This document shows, piece by piece, positions 46,117-55,147 of a stretch of DNA of 64,000 nucleotides (position 1 is the stretch's first letter; the number at the start of each line of letters is the position of its first letter). Source of the stretch: Roseivivax halodurans JCM 10272 (GTDB lineage Bacteria > Pseudomonadota > Alphaproteobacteria > Rhodobacterales > Rhodobacteraceae); the NCBI RefSeq assembly GCF_000521785.1, contig NZ_JALZ01000002.1, forward strand, positions 1-64,000, read 5' to 3'. The notes below the pieces were generated by a model. It was given only the letters and a program-made list of their open reading frames with translations. It did no database searches and was not told the origin of the DNA. Both the position numbers and the translations under genes were made by a program.

Positions 46117-46929
46117 GTGAAGGATACCGAAGGGTACGTGACCGCGGACGGGCGGCAGATCGGCGGCGTGCTGATGGAGATGCGGAACATCACGCTGCGC
46201 TTCGGCGGCGTGGTCGCGATCAACGGCATATCCTTCGACATCCGGGAGGGCGAGATCCGCGCCATCATCGGCCCGAACGGCGCCGGCAAGTCCTCGATGC
46301 TGAACATCATCTCGGGCTTCTACACGCCGAGCGAGGGCGAGGTGCTCTATCGCGGCGAGCGGCGCCCGGCGATGAAACCGTACGAGGTCGCCCGGATGGG
46401 CGTCGCGCGGACGTTCCAGAACATTGCTCTTTTCGAGGGGATGACGGTGCTCGACAACGTCATGACAGGACGGCTGACGCATATGCATGCCGGGACGCTG
46501 TCGCAGGCGCTGTGGTTCGGCCGCGCCCGCGATGAGGAGATGGAGAACCGCGAGAAAGTCGAGCGGGTGATCGACTTCCTCGAAATCCAGAACATCCGCA
46601 AGACGCCGGTCGGGCGGCTGCCCTACGGTCTCAAGAAGCGGGTCGAACTGGCGCGGGCTCTCGCCGCCGAGCCGTCGCTCCTGCTGCTCGACGAGCCCAT
46701 GGCGGGCATGAACGTCGAGGAGAAGGAGGACATGTCCCGCTTCATTCTCGACGTGAACGACGAGTTCGGCACGACGATCTGCCTCATCGAGCACGACATG
46801 GGCGTGGTCATGGACCTCTCGGACCGCGTCGTCGTGATGGATTACGGCAGGAAGATCGGCGATGGCGTGCCCGACGAGGTGCGGCGCAGCCAGGACGTGA
46901 TCGACGCCTATCTGGGGGTGCCGCATTGA
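46117..46929 (+). CDS. HAAT-family ABC transporter ATPase (LivG type)
   Basis: 270-residue ATPase. Walker A GPNGAGKS, signature-like LPYGLKKRVELARAL (an unusual variant of LSGGQ), Walker B LLLLDEPMAGM and the switch histidine in IEHDMGVVM are visible. It is the LivG-like member; LivF comes later at 50716. GTG start with AAGGA upstream. The branched-chain amino acid name reflects family, not proven substrate. Confidence 0.9.
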   Translation: MKDTEGYVTADGRQIGGVLMEMRNITLRFGGVVAINGISFDIREGEIRAIIGPNGAGKSSMLNIISGFYTPSEGEVLYRGERRPAMKPYEVARMGVARTFQNIALFEGMTVLDNVMTGRLTHMHAGTLSQALWFGRARDEEMENREKVERVIDFLEIQNIRKTPVGRLPYGLKKRVELARALAAEPSLLLLDEPMAGMNVEEKEDMSRFILDVNDEFGTTICLIEHDMGVVMDLSDRVVVMDYGRKIGDGVPDEVRRSQDVIDAYLGVPH

Positions 46930-46957
46930 GCGGCGATCCGGGAGCTTTGGAGGACAG

Positions 46958-47911
46958 ATGATCTACGACGTTTTCGTGGCCCCTTTCGCGGACATGATCG
47001 AGGCGCCGGACTTCCTGATGCAGGTTCTCTGGGAAGGGCTCGTATCGGGCATCCTCTACGCGCTGATCGCGCTCGGTTTCGTGCTGATCTACCGCTCGAG
47101 CCGGATCTTCAACTTCGCGCAGGGGATCATGGTCGTGTTCGCGGCACTGACGCTCGTCGGCCTACACGCTGCGGGCCTGCCGGCGTGGATCGCGGTGGCG
47201 GCGACGCTCGTCGTCATGTTCGTGCTCGCGGTCACGGTGGAGCGCGTGGTTCTGCGCCCACTCGTCGGGCAGCCGGACATCATCCTCTTTATGGCGACGA
47301 TCGGGATCACGCTCTTCCTGATCGGCTTCGGCGAGATCATCTTCGGCGGCGAGAACAAGGTCATGATCACCGAGGAACTCGGCATTCCGACCGGCGACTT
47401 CGTGTTCGAGCCCTTCGGAGGCCTGCTGATCCTGCAGCAGCTCGACGTGACCGTGGTGATCGTGGCGGCGCTGCTCGTCTGCGCGCTGCTGGCATTCCTC
47501 AATTTCACGCGCATGGGCCGGGCGATCCGGGCGCTCGGCGACGATCATCAGGCGGCCCTTTCGGTCGGCATCTCGCTTCAGACGATCTGGGTGCTGGTGT
47601 GGTTCATCGCCGGGATCATCGCGCTCGTCACCGGCATTGCCTGGGGCGCCCGGGCGGGCGTCTCCTTCGCGCTCGAGGTCATCGCTTACAAGGCGCTGCC
47701 GGTCCTGATGCTGGGCGGGCTCGAGAGCATAACGGGCGCCATCGTCGGGGGCCTCATGATCGGCGTTCTCGAAAAGGTGTTCGAGATCTACTGGGGGCAG
47801 CCGCTTCTCGGCGGGAACACCGAGACTTGGTTCGCCTTCGTGCTGGCGCTGATCGTGCTGCTGTTCCGGCCGCAGGGGCTCTTCGGCGAGCGGATCATCG
47901 AGAGGGTCTGA
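46958..47911 (+). CDS. HAAT-family ABC permease (LivH type)
   Basis: 317-residue inner-membrane permease with about eight helices, including the LivH-like opening GLVSGILYALIALGFVLIYRSSRIFNFAQG and the GGLESITGAIVGGLMIG loop near the C-terminus, the contact region for the ATPases. GGAGG precedes the ATG at 46958. Followed by a two-base gap and a small membrane gene. Confidence 0.92.
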   Translation: MIYDVFVAPFADMIEAPDFLMQVLWEGLVSGILYALIALGFVLIYRSSRIFNFAQGIMVVFAALTLVGLHAAGLPAWIAVAATLVVMFVLAVTVERVVLRPLVGQPDIILFMATIGITLFLIGFGEIIFGGENKVMITEELGIPTGDFVFEPFGGLLILQQLDVTVVIVAALLVCALLAFLNFTRMGRAIRALGDDHQAALSVGISLQTIWVLVWFIAGIIALVTGIAWGARAGVSFALEVIAYKALPVLMLGGLESITGAIVGGLMIGVLEKVFEIYWGQPLLGGNTETWFAFVLALIVLLFRPQGLFGERIIERV

Positions 47912-47912
47912 G

Positions 47913-48128
47913 GTGAACACGGGCAGTCTCAAGGCGCTCCGGGGCGTGATGCTGGCAGTGGCCGTGCTCGGCACGATCGCGTTGCTCTGGGGCTTTGCAC
48001 AAGGGGGCGGTTCGGTCTTCGGGCTCGTCACCCTGATCCCGCTCTGGCTCATCGCTGGCTTTGCGGACTGGCAGCTCTCGGGGCGTTGGGACGGTATCTT
48101 CGGAGCGGTCTTCGGGGCGCGCCGCTGA
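47913..48128 (+). CDS. Small two-helix membrane protein in the HAAT cassette
   Basis: 71 residues with two hydrophobic segments (about 12-28 and 36-50) joined by a glycine-rich turn and a charged C-terminus (FGARR). No family recognised. GTG start, one base after the livH stop; the livM-type gene follows at 64 bp. Its place between the two permease genes suggests an accessory subunit, but this is inference. Confidence 0.6.
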   Translation: MNTGSLKALRGVMLAVAVLGTIALLWGFAQGGGSVFGLVTLIPLWLIAGFADWQLSGRWDGIFGAVFGARR

Positions 48129-48192
48129 CGGACAGGCGGGCGACGCGCCCGCAGGGAAGGACGCCGGCAATCGCCGGCGAGGGAGGATCCAG

Positions 48193-49269
48193 ATGCTCTA
48201 CCGCACGGCGGGACAGTTCAAGACGAGCTACCAGGCGGACCAGGCGCTGTTCCCGGTGCGGCAGGATGCGATCCTGCTCGGGGTCATCCTGATCTTCGCA
48301 TGGGTCGTACTGCCGATGACGGCGAGCGAGTTCGCCTTCCAGACCATGCTGATCCCGGTGCTGATCTACGCGCTGGCGGCAATGGGGCTCAACATCCTGA
48401 CGGGCTATGCCGGGCAGCTCTCGCTCGGCACCGGCGCTTTCATGGGGGTGGGGGCCTACGCCTGCTACAAGATGGTCACCCTGATGCCGTGGATGAACCC
48501 GGTGGTGGCGATCCTGCTTGCGGGTGTCTTCAGCGCGGGCGTCGGCGTCGCCTTCGGCATTCCCTCGCTCCGCATCAAGGGGTTCTATCTCGCGATCGCC
48601 ACGCTGGCGGCGCAGTTCTTCCTCGTCTGGCTCTTCGAGAAATGGGCGTGGCTCTATAACTACAACGCCAGCGGAGCGATCCAGGTGCCGAACCTCGACA
48701 TGTTCGGACTCTGGGTCTCGGGGCCGCAGGCGGCGTCGGTCACGCAGTATTACCTGGTTCTGGGCGTCGTGACGCTGATGACCCTCCTCTGCATCAACCT
48801 CACCCGCGGCAATCTCGGACGGACGTGGAAGGCGACGCGGGACATGGACATCGCCGCGGAGCTCATCGGCATCAACCTGATGAAGTCCAAGCTCACCGCC
48901 TTCGCCATCTCGTCCTATGTCGTCGGTGTCGCCGGGGCGATGTACGTCTTCATGTGGAAGGGTGCGGCGGAGCCCAACGTCTTCGACATCCCGCTCAGCT
49001 TCCAGGTTCTCTTCATTGCGATCATCGGCGGGCTCGGCTCGATCCTCGGCAACTTCCTCGGGGCCATCCTGATCGTCGGGCTGCCGGTGGCGCTGAACCT
49101 TCTGCCGAACGCGCTCGGCATTCCGATCTCGTCCGCGACGGTCGAGCACCTGAACGTCATGATCGTCGGCGCGCTCATCATCTTCTTCCTGATCATCGAA
49201 CCGCACGGGCTCGCCCGGCTCTGGGCGCTGATCCGGGAAAAGCTCATCGTGTGGCCGTTCCCCTACTGA
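48193..49269 (+). CDS. HAAT-family ABC permease (LivM type)
   Basis: 358-residue second permease with about nine helices. Family signature GLNILTGYAGQLSLGTGAFMGVGAYA near residue 65 and FGIPSLRIKGFYLAIATLA near 116; IIGGLGSILGNFLGA near 277. GGGAGGA precedes the ATG at 48193. Partner of the LivH-type permease. Confidence 0.93.
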   Translation: MLYRTAGQFKTSYQADQALFPVRQDAILLGVILIFAWVVLPMTASEFAFQTMLIPVLIYALAAMGLNILTGYAGQLSLGTGAFMGVGAYACYKMVTLMPWMNPVVAILLAGVFSAGVGVAFGIPSLRIKGFYLAIATLAAQFFLVWLFEKWAWLYNYNASGAIQVPNLDMFGLWVSGPQAASVTQYYLVLGVVTLMTLLCINLTRGNLGRTWKATRDMDIAAELIGINLMKSKLTAFAISSYVVGVAGAMYVFMWKGAAEPNVFDIPLSFQVLFIAIIGGLGSILGNFLGAILIVGLPVALNLLPNALGIPISSATVEHLNVMIVGALIIFFLIIEPHGLARLWALIREKLIVWPFPY

Positions 49270-49310
49270 CGGGGCGGCGCCTTAAAAAGAGAACAGGGAG
49301 GAACAAAGCG

Positions 49311-50603
49311 ATGAAGAGACTGACGACACTGGCCGCGGCGGCGGCGCTTCTGGCCACGGGCGCCGTGGCGCAGGAGCTCTACGCCCCGAACCTCGCCTAT
49401 CGCACCGGGCCCTTCGCGGCGACGGGCATCCCGCTCATGAACGGGCAGGCGGATTACTTCACCCTGCTCAACGAGCGTGACGGCGGCATCGGCGGGGTGA
49501 AGATCAACTTCGACGAATGCGAGACGGGCTATTCCACCGAGCAGGGCGTCGAGTGCTATGAGAAGACCAAGGCGCGGGCGATCGTCACGCAGCCCTGGTC
49601 CACCGGCATCACACTTCAGGTCCTGCCGAAGACCAATGTCGACGAGATCCCGATCCTCGCGCCCGGCTACGGCTTCTCGCCGATGGCTGACGGGCGCGTC
49701 TTCCAATGGGCGTTCAACATTCCCTCGTCCTACTGGGACGGCGCGTCGATGATCCTCAACTACATCGAGCAGGAGGACGGCGACCTCGAGGGCAAGAAGG
49801 TGGCCTTCCTGCACCTCGACCACCCCTTCGGCAAGGAGCCGCTGCCGTTCATGGAGGCGAAGGCCGAGGAGAAGGGCTTTGAGCTGCTGCCGATCCCGGT
49901 CGGCCTCAAGGAGATGCAGAACCAGTCGGCTCAGTGGCTGCAGATCCGCCGCGAGCGCCCCGATTACGTCGTCATGTGGGGCTGGGGTGCGATGAATGCC
50001 GGCGCCATCACCGAGGCGGTGAAGACGCGGTATCCCATGGAGAACTTCTACGGCGTCTGGTGGGCGAGCCATGACGCGGATCTCAATCTCGTTGGCGAGG
50101 ACGGCGCGGGCTACAAGGCGATCTCGTGGTCCTATCCGAACCTCGAGGCGCCGCTCATCGCGGACCTCAAGGAGCACGTGATCGATGCGGGGCTCAGCCA
50201 GACCAACGAGGAGGAGATGCAGGGCGTGTTCTACAACCGCGGCCTCGTCATCTCGATGATCCTCGCCGAGGGAATCCGCGCCGCGCAGGAGGAATTTGGC
50301 GAGGCCGAGATCACGCCGACGCAGCTGCGCTGGGGGCTCGAGAACCTCGAGATCACCGACGCCCGCCTCGAGGAGCTCGGAATGACGGGTATGGTCCCGC
50401 CGTTCTCCACCTCCTGCGCCGACCATACCGGTCATTCGGGCGGATGGATGCTTGAATGGGACGGGGAGCAGTTCCAGAAGGTGTCCGACCATCTGATGCC
50501 GGAAACCGAGGTGATCTCGGCGCTAGAGAAGCAGGCGGCGCAGGAATACGCGGACTCGAACGCCCCCTGGCCGGTGAACGAAGAGTGCAACGTGGGCGGC
50601 TGA
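49311..50603 (+). CDS. HAAT-type periplasmic substrate-binding protein
   Basis: 430-residue solute-binding protein with a clean signal peptide (MKRLTTLAAAAALLATGAVAQ, cleavage after AVA). Type I periplasmic fold with pieces such as GPFAATGIPLMNGQADYF and FDECETGYS. Four cysteines in two close pairs are present. Larger than classical LivK (about 350 mature), as in the urea/short-chain amide and aromatic or organic acid members. GGGAGGA precedes the ATG. It defines the specificity of the transporter, which is unknown. Confidence 0.9.
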   Translation: MKRLTTLAAAAALLATGAVAQELYAPNLAYRTGPFAATGIPLMNGQADYFTLLNERDGGIGGVKINFDECETGYSTEQGVECYEKTKARAIVTQPWSTGITLQVLPKTNVDEIPILAPGYGFSPMADGRVFQWAFNIPSSYWDGASMILNYIEQEDGDLEGKKVAFLHLDHPFGKEPLPFMEAKAEEKGFELLPIPVGLKEMQNQSAQWLQIRRERPDYVVMWGWGAMNAGAITEAVKTRYPMENFYGVWWASHDADLNLVGEDGAGYKAISWSYPNLEAPLIADLKEHVIDAGLSQTNEEEMQGVFYNRGLVISMILAEGIRAAQEEFGEAEITPTQLRWGLENLEITDARLEELGMTGMVPPFSTSCADHTGHSGGWMLEWDGEQFQKVSDHLMPETEVISALEKQAAQEYADSNAPWPVNEECNVGG

Positions 50604-50613
50604 TCGCTCCTGA

Positions 50614-50674
50614 CCCGGCGGCGGCGCGGATGACCGCTGCCGGGATCGGTCCGGATATTTACATCAAGAAGAAG
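50614..50674 (+). repeat. Intergenic composite element, copy C
   Basis: 11-bp hairpin with one mismatch (50614-50624 with 50634-50644), then, after six bases, CCGGATATTTAC and ATCAAGAAGAAG ending at 50674. It lies between the substrate-binding protein and the LivF-type ATPase. Same layout as copies A and B, so it may adjust how much livF is made relative to the binding protein. Confidence 0.6.
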
Positions 50675-50715
50675 GGAGGGCGCGGCGCGCCGTCCCCGGT
50701 CGAGGGAAGGCTGAC

Positions 50716-51543
50716 ATGCTGGACGCGAGCGAGACGCAGGCCGAGACGCTGCTCGAGGTCAACAACATCGAGGTGATCTACAACCACGTGATCCTCGTGC
50801 TGAAGGGCGTCTCGCTGAGCGTGAAGGAAGGCGGGATCACGGCTCTCCTCGGCGGCAACGGCGCGGGCAAGACGACGACGCTCAAGGCGATCTCGAACCT
50901 GCTGCATTCCGAGCGCGGGGAGGTCACCAAGGGCTCCATCCTCTATCGCGGCGAGCGGGTCCAGCATCTCGACCCGGCAGCGCTCGTGAAGAAGGGCGTC
51001 ATCCAGGTGATGGAGGGGCGGCACTGCTTCGGGCACCTGACGGTCGAGGAGAACCTGAGAACCGGCGCCTATACGCGGCGCGACGGCAAGGGGGCGATCG
51101 AGGCCGATCTCGACATGGTCTACACTTACTTCCCGCGGCTGAAGGAACGGCGGCGCAGCCAGGCCGGCTACACGTCGGGCGGCGAGCAGCAGATGTGCGC
51201 GATTGGAAGGGCGCTGATGTCGCGTCCCGAGACCATCCTCCTCGACGAGCCGTCCATGGGCCTCGCCCCGCAGCTCGTCGAGCAGATCTTTGAGATCGTG
51301 CGCGCGGTGAACGAGGGGGAGGGTGTGTCATTCCTCCTCGCCGAGCAGAACACCAACGTGGCGCTGAGATACGCCCATGCCGGGTACATTCTCGAGAACG
51401 GGCGCGTGGTGATGGAGGGGACGGCTCAGGCCCTGAGAGAGAACGACGACGTGAAGGAATTCTACCTCGGCGTATCGGACGAGGGACGCCGTTCCTTTCG
51501 CAACGTTCGCTCCTACCGGCGGCGCAAGCGCTGGCTGTCTTGA
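50716..51543 (+). CDS. HAAT-family ABC transporter ATPase (LivF type)
   Basis: 275-residue ATPase with Walker A GGNGAGKT, signature YTSGGEQQMCAIGRALM, Walker B ILLDEPSMGLAP and the downstream EQN switch region. Completes the transporter with two ATPases, two permeases and a binding protein. The last 20 residues are very basic (RSFRNVRSYRRRKRW). 41 bp after repeat copy C. Confidence 0.92.
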   Translation: MLDASETQAETLLEVNNIEVIYNHVILVLKGVSLSVKEGGITALLGGNGAGKTTTLKAISNLLHSERGEVTKGSILYRGERVQHLDPAALVKKGVIQVMEGRHCFGHLTVEENLRTGAYTRRDGKGAIEADLDMVYTYFPRLKERRRSQAGYTSGGEQQMCAIGRALMSRPETILLDEPSMGLAPQLVEQIFEIVRAVNEGEGVSFLLAEQNTNVALRYAHAGYILENGRVVMEGTAQALRENDDVKEFYLGVSDEGRRSFRNVRSYRRRKRWLS

Positions 51544-51685
51544 CCCGGCGCAGGGCATTATGAGGTAAGCCGCTCGGCAGACGCTTCAATCACGATTTGT
51601 TTGAGCCTTTTCAGGAACGTGGCCCGGTCGTCGCGAGTTGGTGCGGCACATGCCCGACTGGGTTTCGACGCTTTAGGAGAGAGCA

Positions 51686-51967
51686 ATGAAGACGACCGCA
51701 GCACTTATCGCCGCACTCGGCCTCACCACCGCAGTTGCAGCTCCCGCATTCGCACAGGAAGAGATGGACGTCGCGGCAGTGACTTGTGCCGAGTTCGATG
51801 ACATGGACGACGCCGGCAAGATGGCAGTGGCCGAAGCCCTCGTCACCGAGCTGGAATCCATGGAGAACGTCGACGCCGCGATGGTCGAGCTCGAAGGCGT
51901 ATGCGACGAGCCGAACAACGAGGACAGCGCTGTCCTGACGGCTCTGACTGCCGGCAGCGCCAACTAA
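51686..51967 (+). CDS. Small acidic secreted protein (HdeA-like, tentative)
   Basis: 93 residues: signal peptide ending at APAFAQ, then an acidic body with two cysteines (VTCAEFDDMDD and EGVCDEP), about 40 residues apart. Size, helices and a Cys pair recall HdeA/HdeB periplasmic acid chaperones, but identity is low by eye. AGGAGAG precedes the ATG. Strong terminator downstream. Lies at the end of the HAAT transporter run but after a 142-bp gap. Confidence 0.6.
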   Translation: MKTTAALIAALGLTTAVAAPAFAQEEMDVAAVTCAEFDDMDDAGKMAVAEALVTELESMENVDAAMVELEGVCDEPNNEDSAVLTALTAGSAN

Positions 51968-51996
51968 GATCCCTCCGGATCATCAGGTATGCTTTG

Positions 51997-52022
51997 AGGC
52001 CGCGTTCCGACGCGGCCTTTTT
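51997..52022 (+). terminator. Strong rho-independent terminator
   Basis: 8-bp perfect stem AGGCCGCG/CGCGGCCT with loop TTCCGA and a run of five T residues, 30 bases past the stop of the small secreted protein gene. Confidence 0.9.
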
Positions 52023-52181
52023 GCCGTCCGGCCTAGGGGCGTCTTTTGCCCCCGGTGTTATCTGATAGCGTGGCCCCTGTTAGTGCATGACCCGGCCAGT
52101 TCGCCGAGGTGAGAGGGAGGAGGCGCACGTGACAGATCGATTCTCGCGAATTGCTACAGAGGCCGGCCAAGGAGGCGTGGT

Positions 52182-53402
52182 GTGACCAGCTATTACGACG
52201 CTCTGGAGACCCGCAGCCCGGACGAGCGCGAGGCTGCGTTGGCCGAAGCTCTTCCCGAACAGATCGCCCGCGCCAAGGCACTGCCGGGATACGCCGATGC
52301 GCTCAGAGACGTGGATCCGAAAGCGGTCGCAGGGCGAGAGGCGCTCGCTGCGTTGCCGGTTCTGCGCAAGTCGGCGCTCGGAGCGGCGCAGGCCTCATCG
52401 GCGCCGTTCGGCGGGTTCACCACCAGGACGCCGTCCGGGTTCGCTCATGTCTTCCAGTCGCCGGGTCCGCTCTACGAGCCCGGCGGGCGCGGACGTGACT
52501 GGTGGCGCATGGGGCGCTTCCTCAATGCCTGCGGAATCGGACCGGGGGACGTTATCCAGAACTGCTTCGGCTATCACCTGACACCCGCCGGCATGATCTT
52601 CGAGAACGGGGCCGAGGCGGTGGGCGCGGCGGTCCTGCCCGCCGGGATCGGTCAGACCGAATTTCAGGCCCGGGCCGCGCACGACATCGGAACAACTGGG
52701 TATGCCGGCACGCCCGACTACCTCAAGGTCATCCTCGAGAAGGCGGACGAGCTGGGGCTCTCGACGCAGATCACCAAGGCCGCGGTGTCGGGTGGAGCGC
52801 TCTTTCCCTCCCTCAGGGACTGGTACCTAGATCGCGGCATCACCTGCCTGCAGGCCTATGCCACTGCCGATCTCGGCAACGTCGCGTACGAGACATCGGC
52901 AATGGAAGGGCTGATCGTCGACGAGGGCGTGATCGTCGAGATCGTGACCCCCGGCACCGGCGATCCGGTCGCGGCAGGCGAGGTCGGTGAGGTCGTCGTC
53001 ACCACGCTCAACCCCGACTACCCGCTGATCCGGTTCGCGACCGGTGATCTTTCTGCGGTGATGGAGGGGCAGAGCCCGTGCGGGCGCACCAACATGCGCA
53101 TCAGGGGCTGGATGGGCCGCGCGGACCAGACCACCAAGATCAAGGGCATGTTTGTGCGGCCCGAGCAGGTCGCGGCTCTCGTCGCGCGCCACCCCGAGAT
53201 CGAGAAGGTCCGCGTTGTGGCAGGGCGCGAGAAGGACACCGACACGATGACCGTCCGGATCGAGGCCGCAGGCGGGGACGAGGCCGCCTTTTCCCCAAGC
53301 GTCGCGGAGGTGCTTAAGCTCAAGGGCACGATCGAGATCGTCGCCCCCGGAAGCCTGCCGAAAGACGGCATCGTCATCGAGGATACCCGGACCTACGAGT
53401 GA
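52182..53402 (+). CDS. PaaK-like adenylate-forming protein lacking the canonical P-loop
   Basis: 406-residue protein related to phenylacetate-CoA ligase. C-terminal blocks (YPLIRFATGDLS, TTKIKGMFVRPEQVA) and the middle GYAGTPDYLK are as in PaaK. The A3 loop that normally reads SSGTTGKP is here FQSPGPLYEPGG, without the TTG and lysine, so ATP binding may differ. GTG start with AAGGAGG upstream. Second CoA-ligase-like gene at the edge of the transporter cassette. It might be a catalytically altered or non-ATP ligase. Confidence 0.75.
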   Translation: MTSYYDALETRSPDEREAALAEALPEQIARAKALPGYADALRDVDPKAVAGREALAALPVLRKSALGAAQASSAPFGGFTTRTPSGFAHVFQSPGPLYEPGGRGRDWWRMGRFLNACGIGPGDVIQNCFGYHLTPAGMIFENGAEAVGAAVLPAGIGQTEFQARAAHDIGTTGYAGTPDYLKVILEKADELGLSTQITKAAVSGGALFPSLRDWYLDRGITCLQAYATADLGNVAYETSAMEGLIVDEGVIVEIVTPGTGDPVAAGEVGEVVVTTLNPDYPLIRFATGDLSAVMEGQSPCGRTNMRIRGWMGRADQTTKIKGMFVRPEQVAALVARHPEIEKVRVVAGREKDTDTMTVRIEAAGGDEAAFSPSVAEVLKLKGTIEIVAPGSLPKDGIVIEDTRTYE

Positions 53403-53458
53403 GGCGCGCACCTCGCGCAGCCGAGCGCTCGGCCCGGAGGCAAGACAAGGAGACAGAC

Positions 53459-55147
53459 ATGATTCGACATCTGACTGCGGCGGCGCTGATCGCGCTCGCC
53501 CCCGGCAGCGTGCTTGCCGCGGGTGATGCGCTGGTCTTGGCAAACGGCGAATACGAGGAATTGCCGCGCCTTGCGGGTGCGAACCGGGTGCTTGCGGGAG
53601 CGTCCGCGCTCGAGGAGCGCGGCTTCGACGTCGTGCGGAGGGTCGAGGGCACGGCCGGCGAGATGCGCGAGAGCGTCGCGCAATTCGTCGCCGGGCTGGA
53701 GGACGACGCGACGCACGTTGCGGTGGTCCTGTCCGGCCGTTTTGTGCACAGCGCGTCGGAGACATACCTGCTCTCCGTCGACATCGCGGATCCGGTCGAC
53801 GAGGCCGGCGTGCTGACCGATGCGGTCTCTGTCTCTTCCCTGCTCGGGATCCTCGCCGAATTTTCCGGGCAGGCCGTGCTGCTCCTTGCCGAAGACGACA
53901 TGGCTCCGCTCGAGGGGGCGCGCTTTCTCTCGGCGGGATCCGGGGAGATCGACCCGCCGCAGGGCGTGAGCCTCGTGCGGGGAACTCCGCGTGAGATCGA
54001 GCAGCTGGTGCGCGACGACCTTGCCCGGCCACAGCGCAATTTTGTCGAGGCGGTGAGCGACGCGGGTCTCGACCTCGAGGGCTATGCGCCATCCGAGCTC
54101 ATCTTCGTGACGCAGGCGATGGCCGACGAGGCCGCTTCGGGCGGAGAGCCGGATGATCGCGGCGAGGCGAGGCTCTGGTCCTCGGTCACGGAGCGCGACG
54201 ACATTGCCGGATACGAGACATATCTCTCGGCCTATCCCGAGGGGCCGAACGCCGCGGAGGCCCGCAACCGGATTGCTGAGCTTCGCGACGCACCGCGCCG
54301 CCGGGCCGAGGAAACCGAGGCTGCGTTGAACCTCAGCCGTAGCGAGCGGCAGGAGGTTCAGGGCGATTTGACCACGCTCGACTACGACACGCGCGGGGTG
54401 GACGGCATCTTCGGCGAGGGGAGCCGCCGCGCGATCTCGCGCTGGCAGGACGCCAACGGGGAGGATGCGACCGGCTACCTGACCGAGGCGCAGGTCGACC
54501 GCATCGCGGCGCAGGCGCAGCGCGCCGAAGCGGAACAGGCCCGCCGAGCAGAGGAGGAGCGCCGAGAGCGTCAGCGCCGCGACGATGCCTATTGGCGCGA
54601 TCTTGGCGACAACCCCGATGCGCAGGCCCTTCGCGGCTATATCGACCGTTTCCCGAACGGCTCGCATGTGCAGGAAGCGAAGCAACGCTTGAATCGGCTC
54701 GAGGACAATGCCCGTGAGCAGGCTGCGGAGCGTGACCGCAACGCCTTCGATCACGCCCGCGATGCCGACACCGTCAAAGCCTACGGCCGATATCTCGACG
54801 AGTGGCCGAACGGCGCGTTCGTCGGCCGGGCGCAGGACAGGATCGCGGCCCTCCGCGACGCGCAGAAGCCAAAGAACGAAAACAAGAACAACGGCAACGG
54901 CGGCGATGGCAATTCGCGTGCGGCAGCCGAAGAGCAGTCGCTCACCCTGCCGCAGCCCGCGCGGGCGCTGGCCGAGCAGCGGCTGAGCTCGATGGGTTTC
55001 GATGCCGGCGTGCCGGACGGGAATTTCGATGCGAACACCCGGAAGGCGCTGCGCCGGTACCAGGATGCCCGCGGTATTCCCGTCAGCGGCTATCTCGACC
55101 GTGCGACCGCGCAGCAGCTTCTGCAGGATTCGATATTCGGCCGCTGA
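53459..55147 (+). CDS. Secreted pseudo-caspase with SPOR/TPR-like and peptidoglycan-binding modules
   Basis: 562 residues with a signal peptide (cleavage around SVLAA). N-terminal caspase-fold domain (residues about 22-180), but the usual GHG is G93-R94-F95 and the catalytic cysteine region reads LLAEDDM (Glu145 instead of Cys), so it should not cleave. Then three short repeats of the type YxxYLxxYPxGxxxxEARxRIxxL (about 235-465) and two peptidoglycan-binding domains (about 295-345 and 500-560). AAGGAG precedes the ATG. Likely a cell-wall-binding scaffold; the family role is unknown. Confidence 0.75.
   Translation: MIRHLTAAALIALAPGSVLAAGDALVLANGEYEELPRLAGANRVLAGASALEERGFDVVRRVEGTAGEMRESVAQFVAGLEDDATHVAVVLSGRFVHSASETYLLSVDIADPVDEAGVLTDAVSVSSLLGILAEFSGQAVLLLAEDDMAPLEGARFLSAGSGEIDPPQGVSLVRGTPREIEQLVRDDLARPQRNFVEAVSDAGLDLEGYAPSELIFVTQAMADEAASGGEPDDRGEARLWSSVTERDDIAGYETYLSAYPEGPNAAEARNRIAELRDAPRRRAEETEAALNLSRSERQEVQGDLTTLDYDTRGVDGIFGEGSRRAISRWQDANGEDATGYLTEAQVDRIAAQAQRAEAEQARRAEEERRERQRRDDAYWRDLGDNPDAQALRGYIDRFPNGSHVQEAKQRLNRLEDNAREQAAERDRNAFDHARDADTVKAYGRYLDEWPNGAFVGRAQDRIAALRDAQKPKNENKNNGNGGDGNSRAAAEEQSLTLPQPARALAEQRLSSMGFDAGVPDGNFDANTRKALRRYQDARGIPVSGYLDRATAQQLLQDSIFGR

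Noticed and set aside
46117..51543. Leucine/isoleucine/valine transporter by name
   Set aside because: Family name only; the flanking CoA-ligase genes and the large binding protein argue against assuming branched-chain amino acids.
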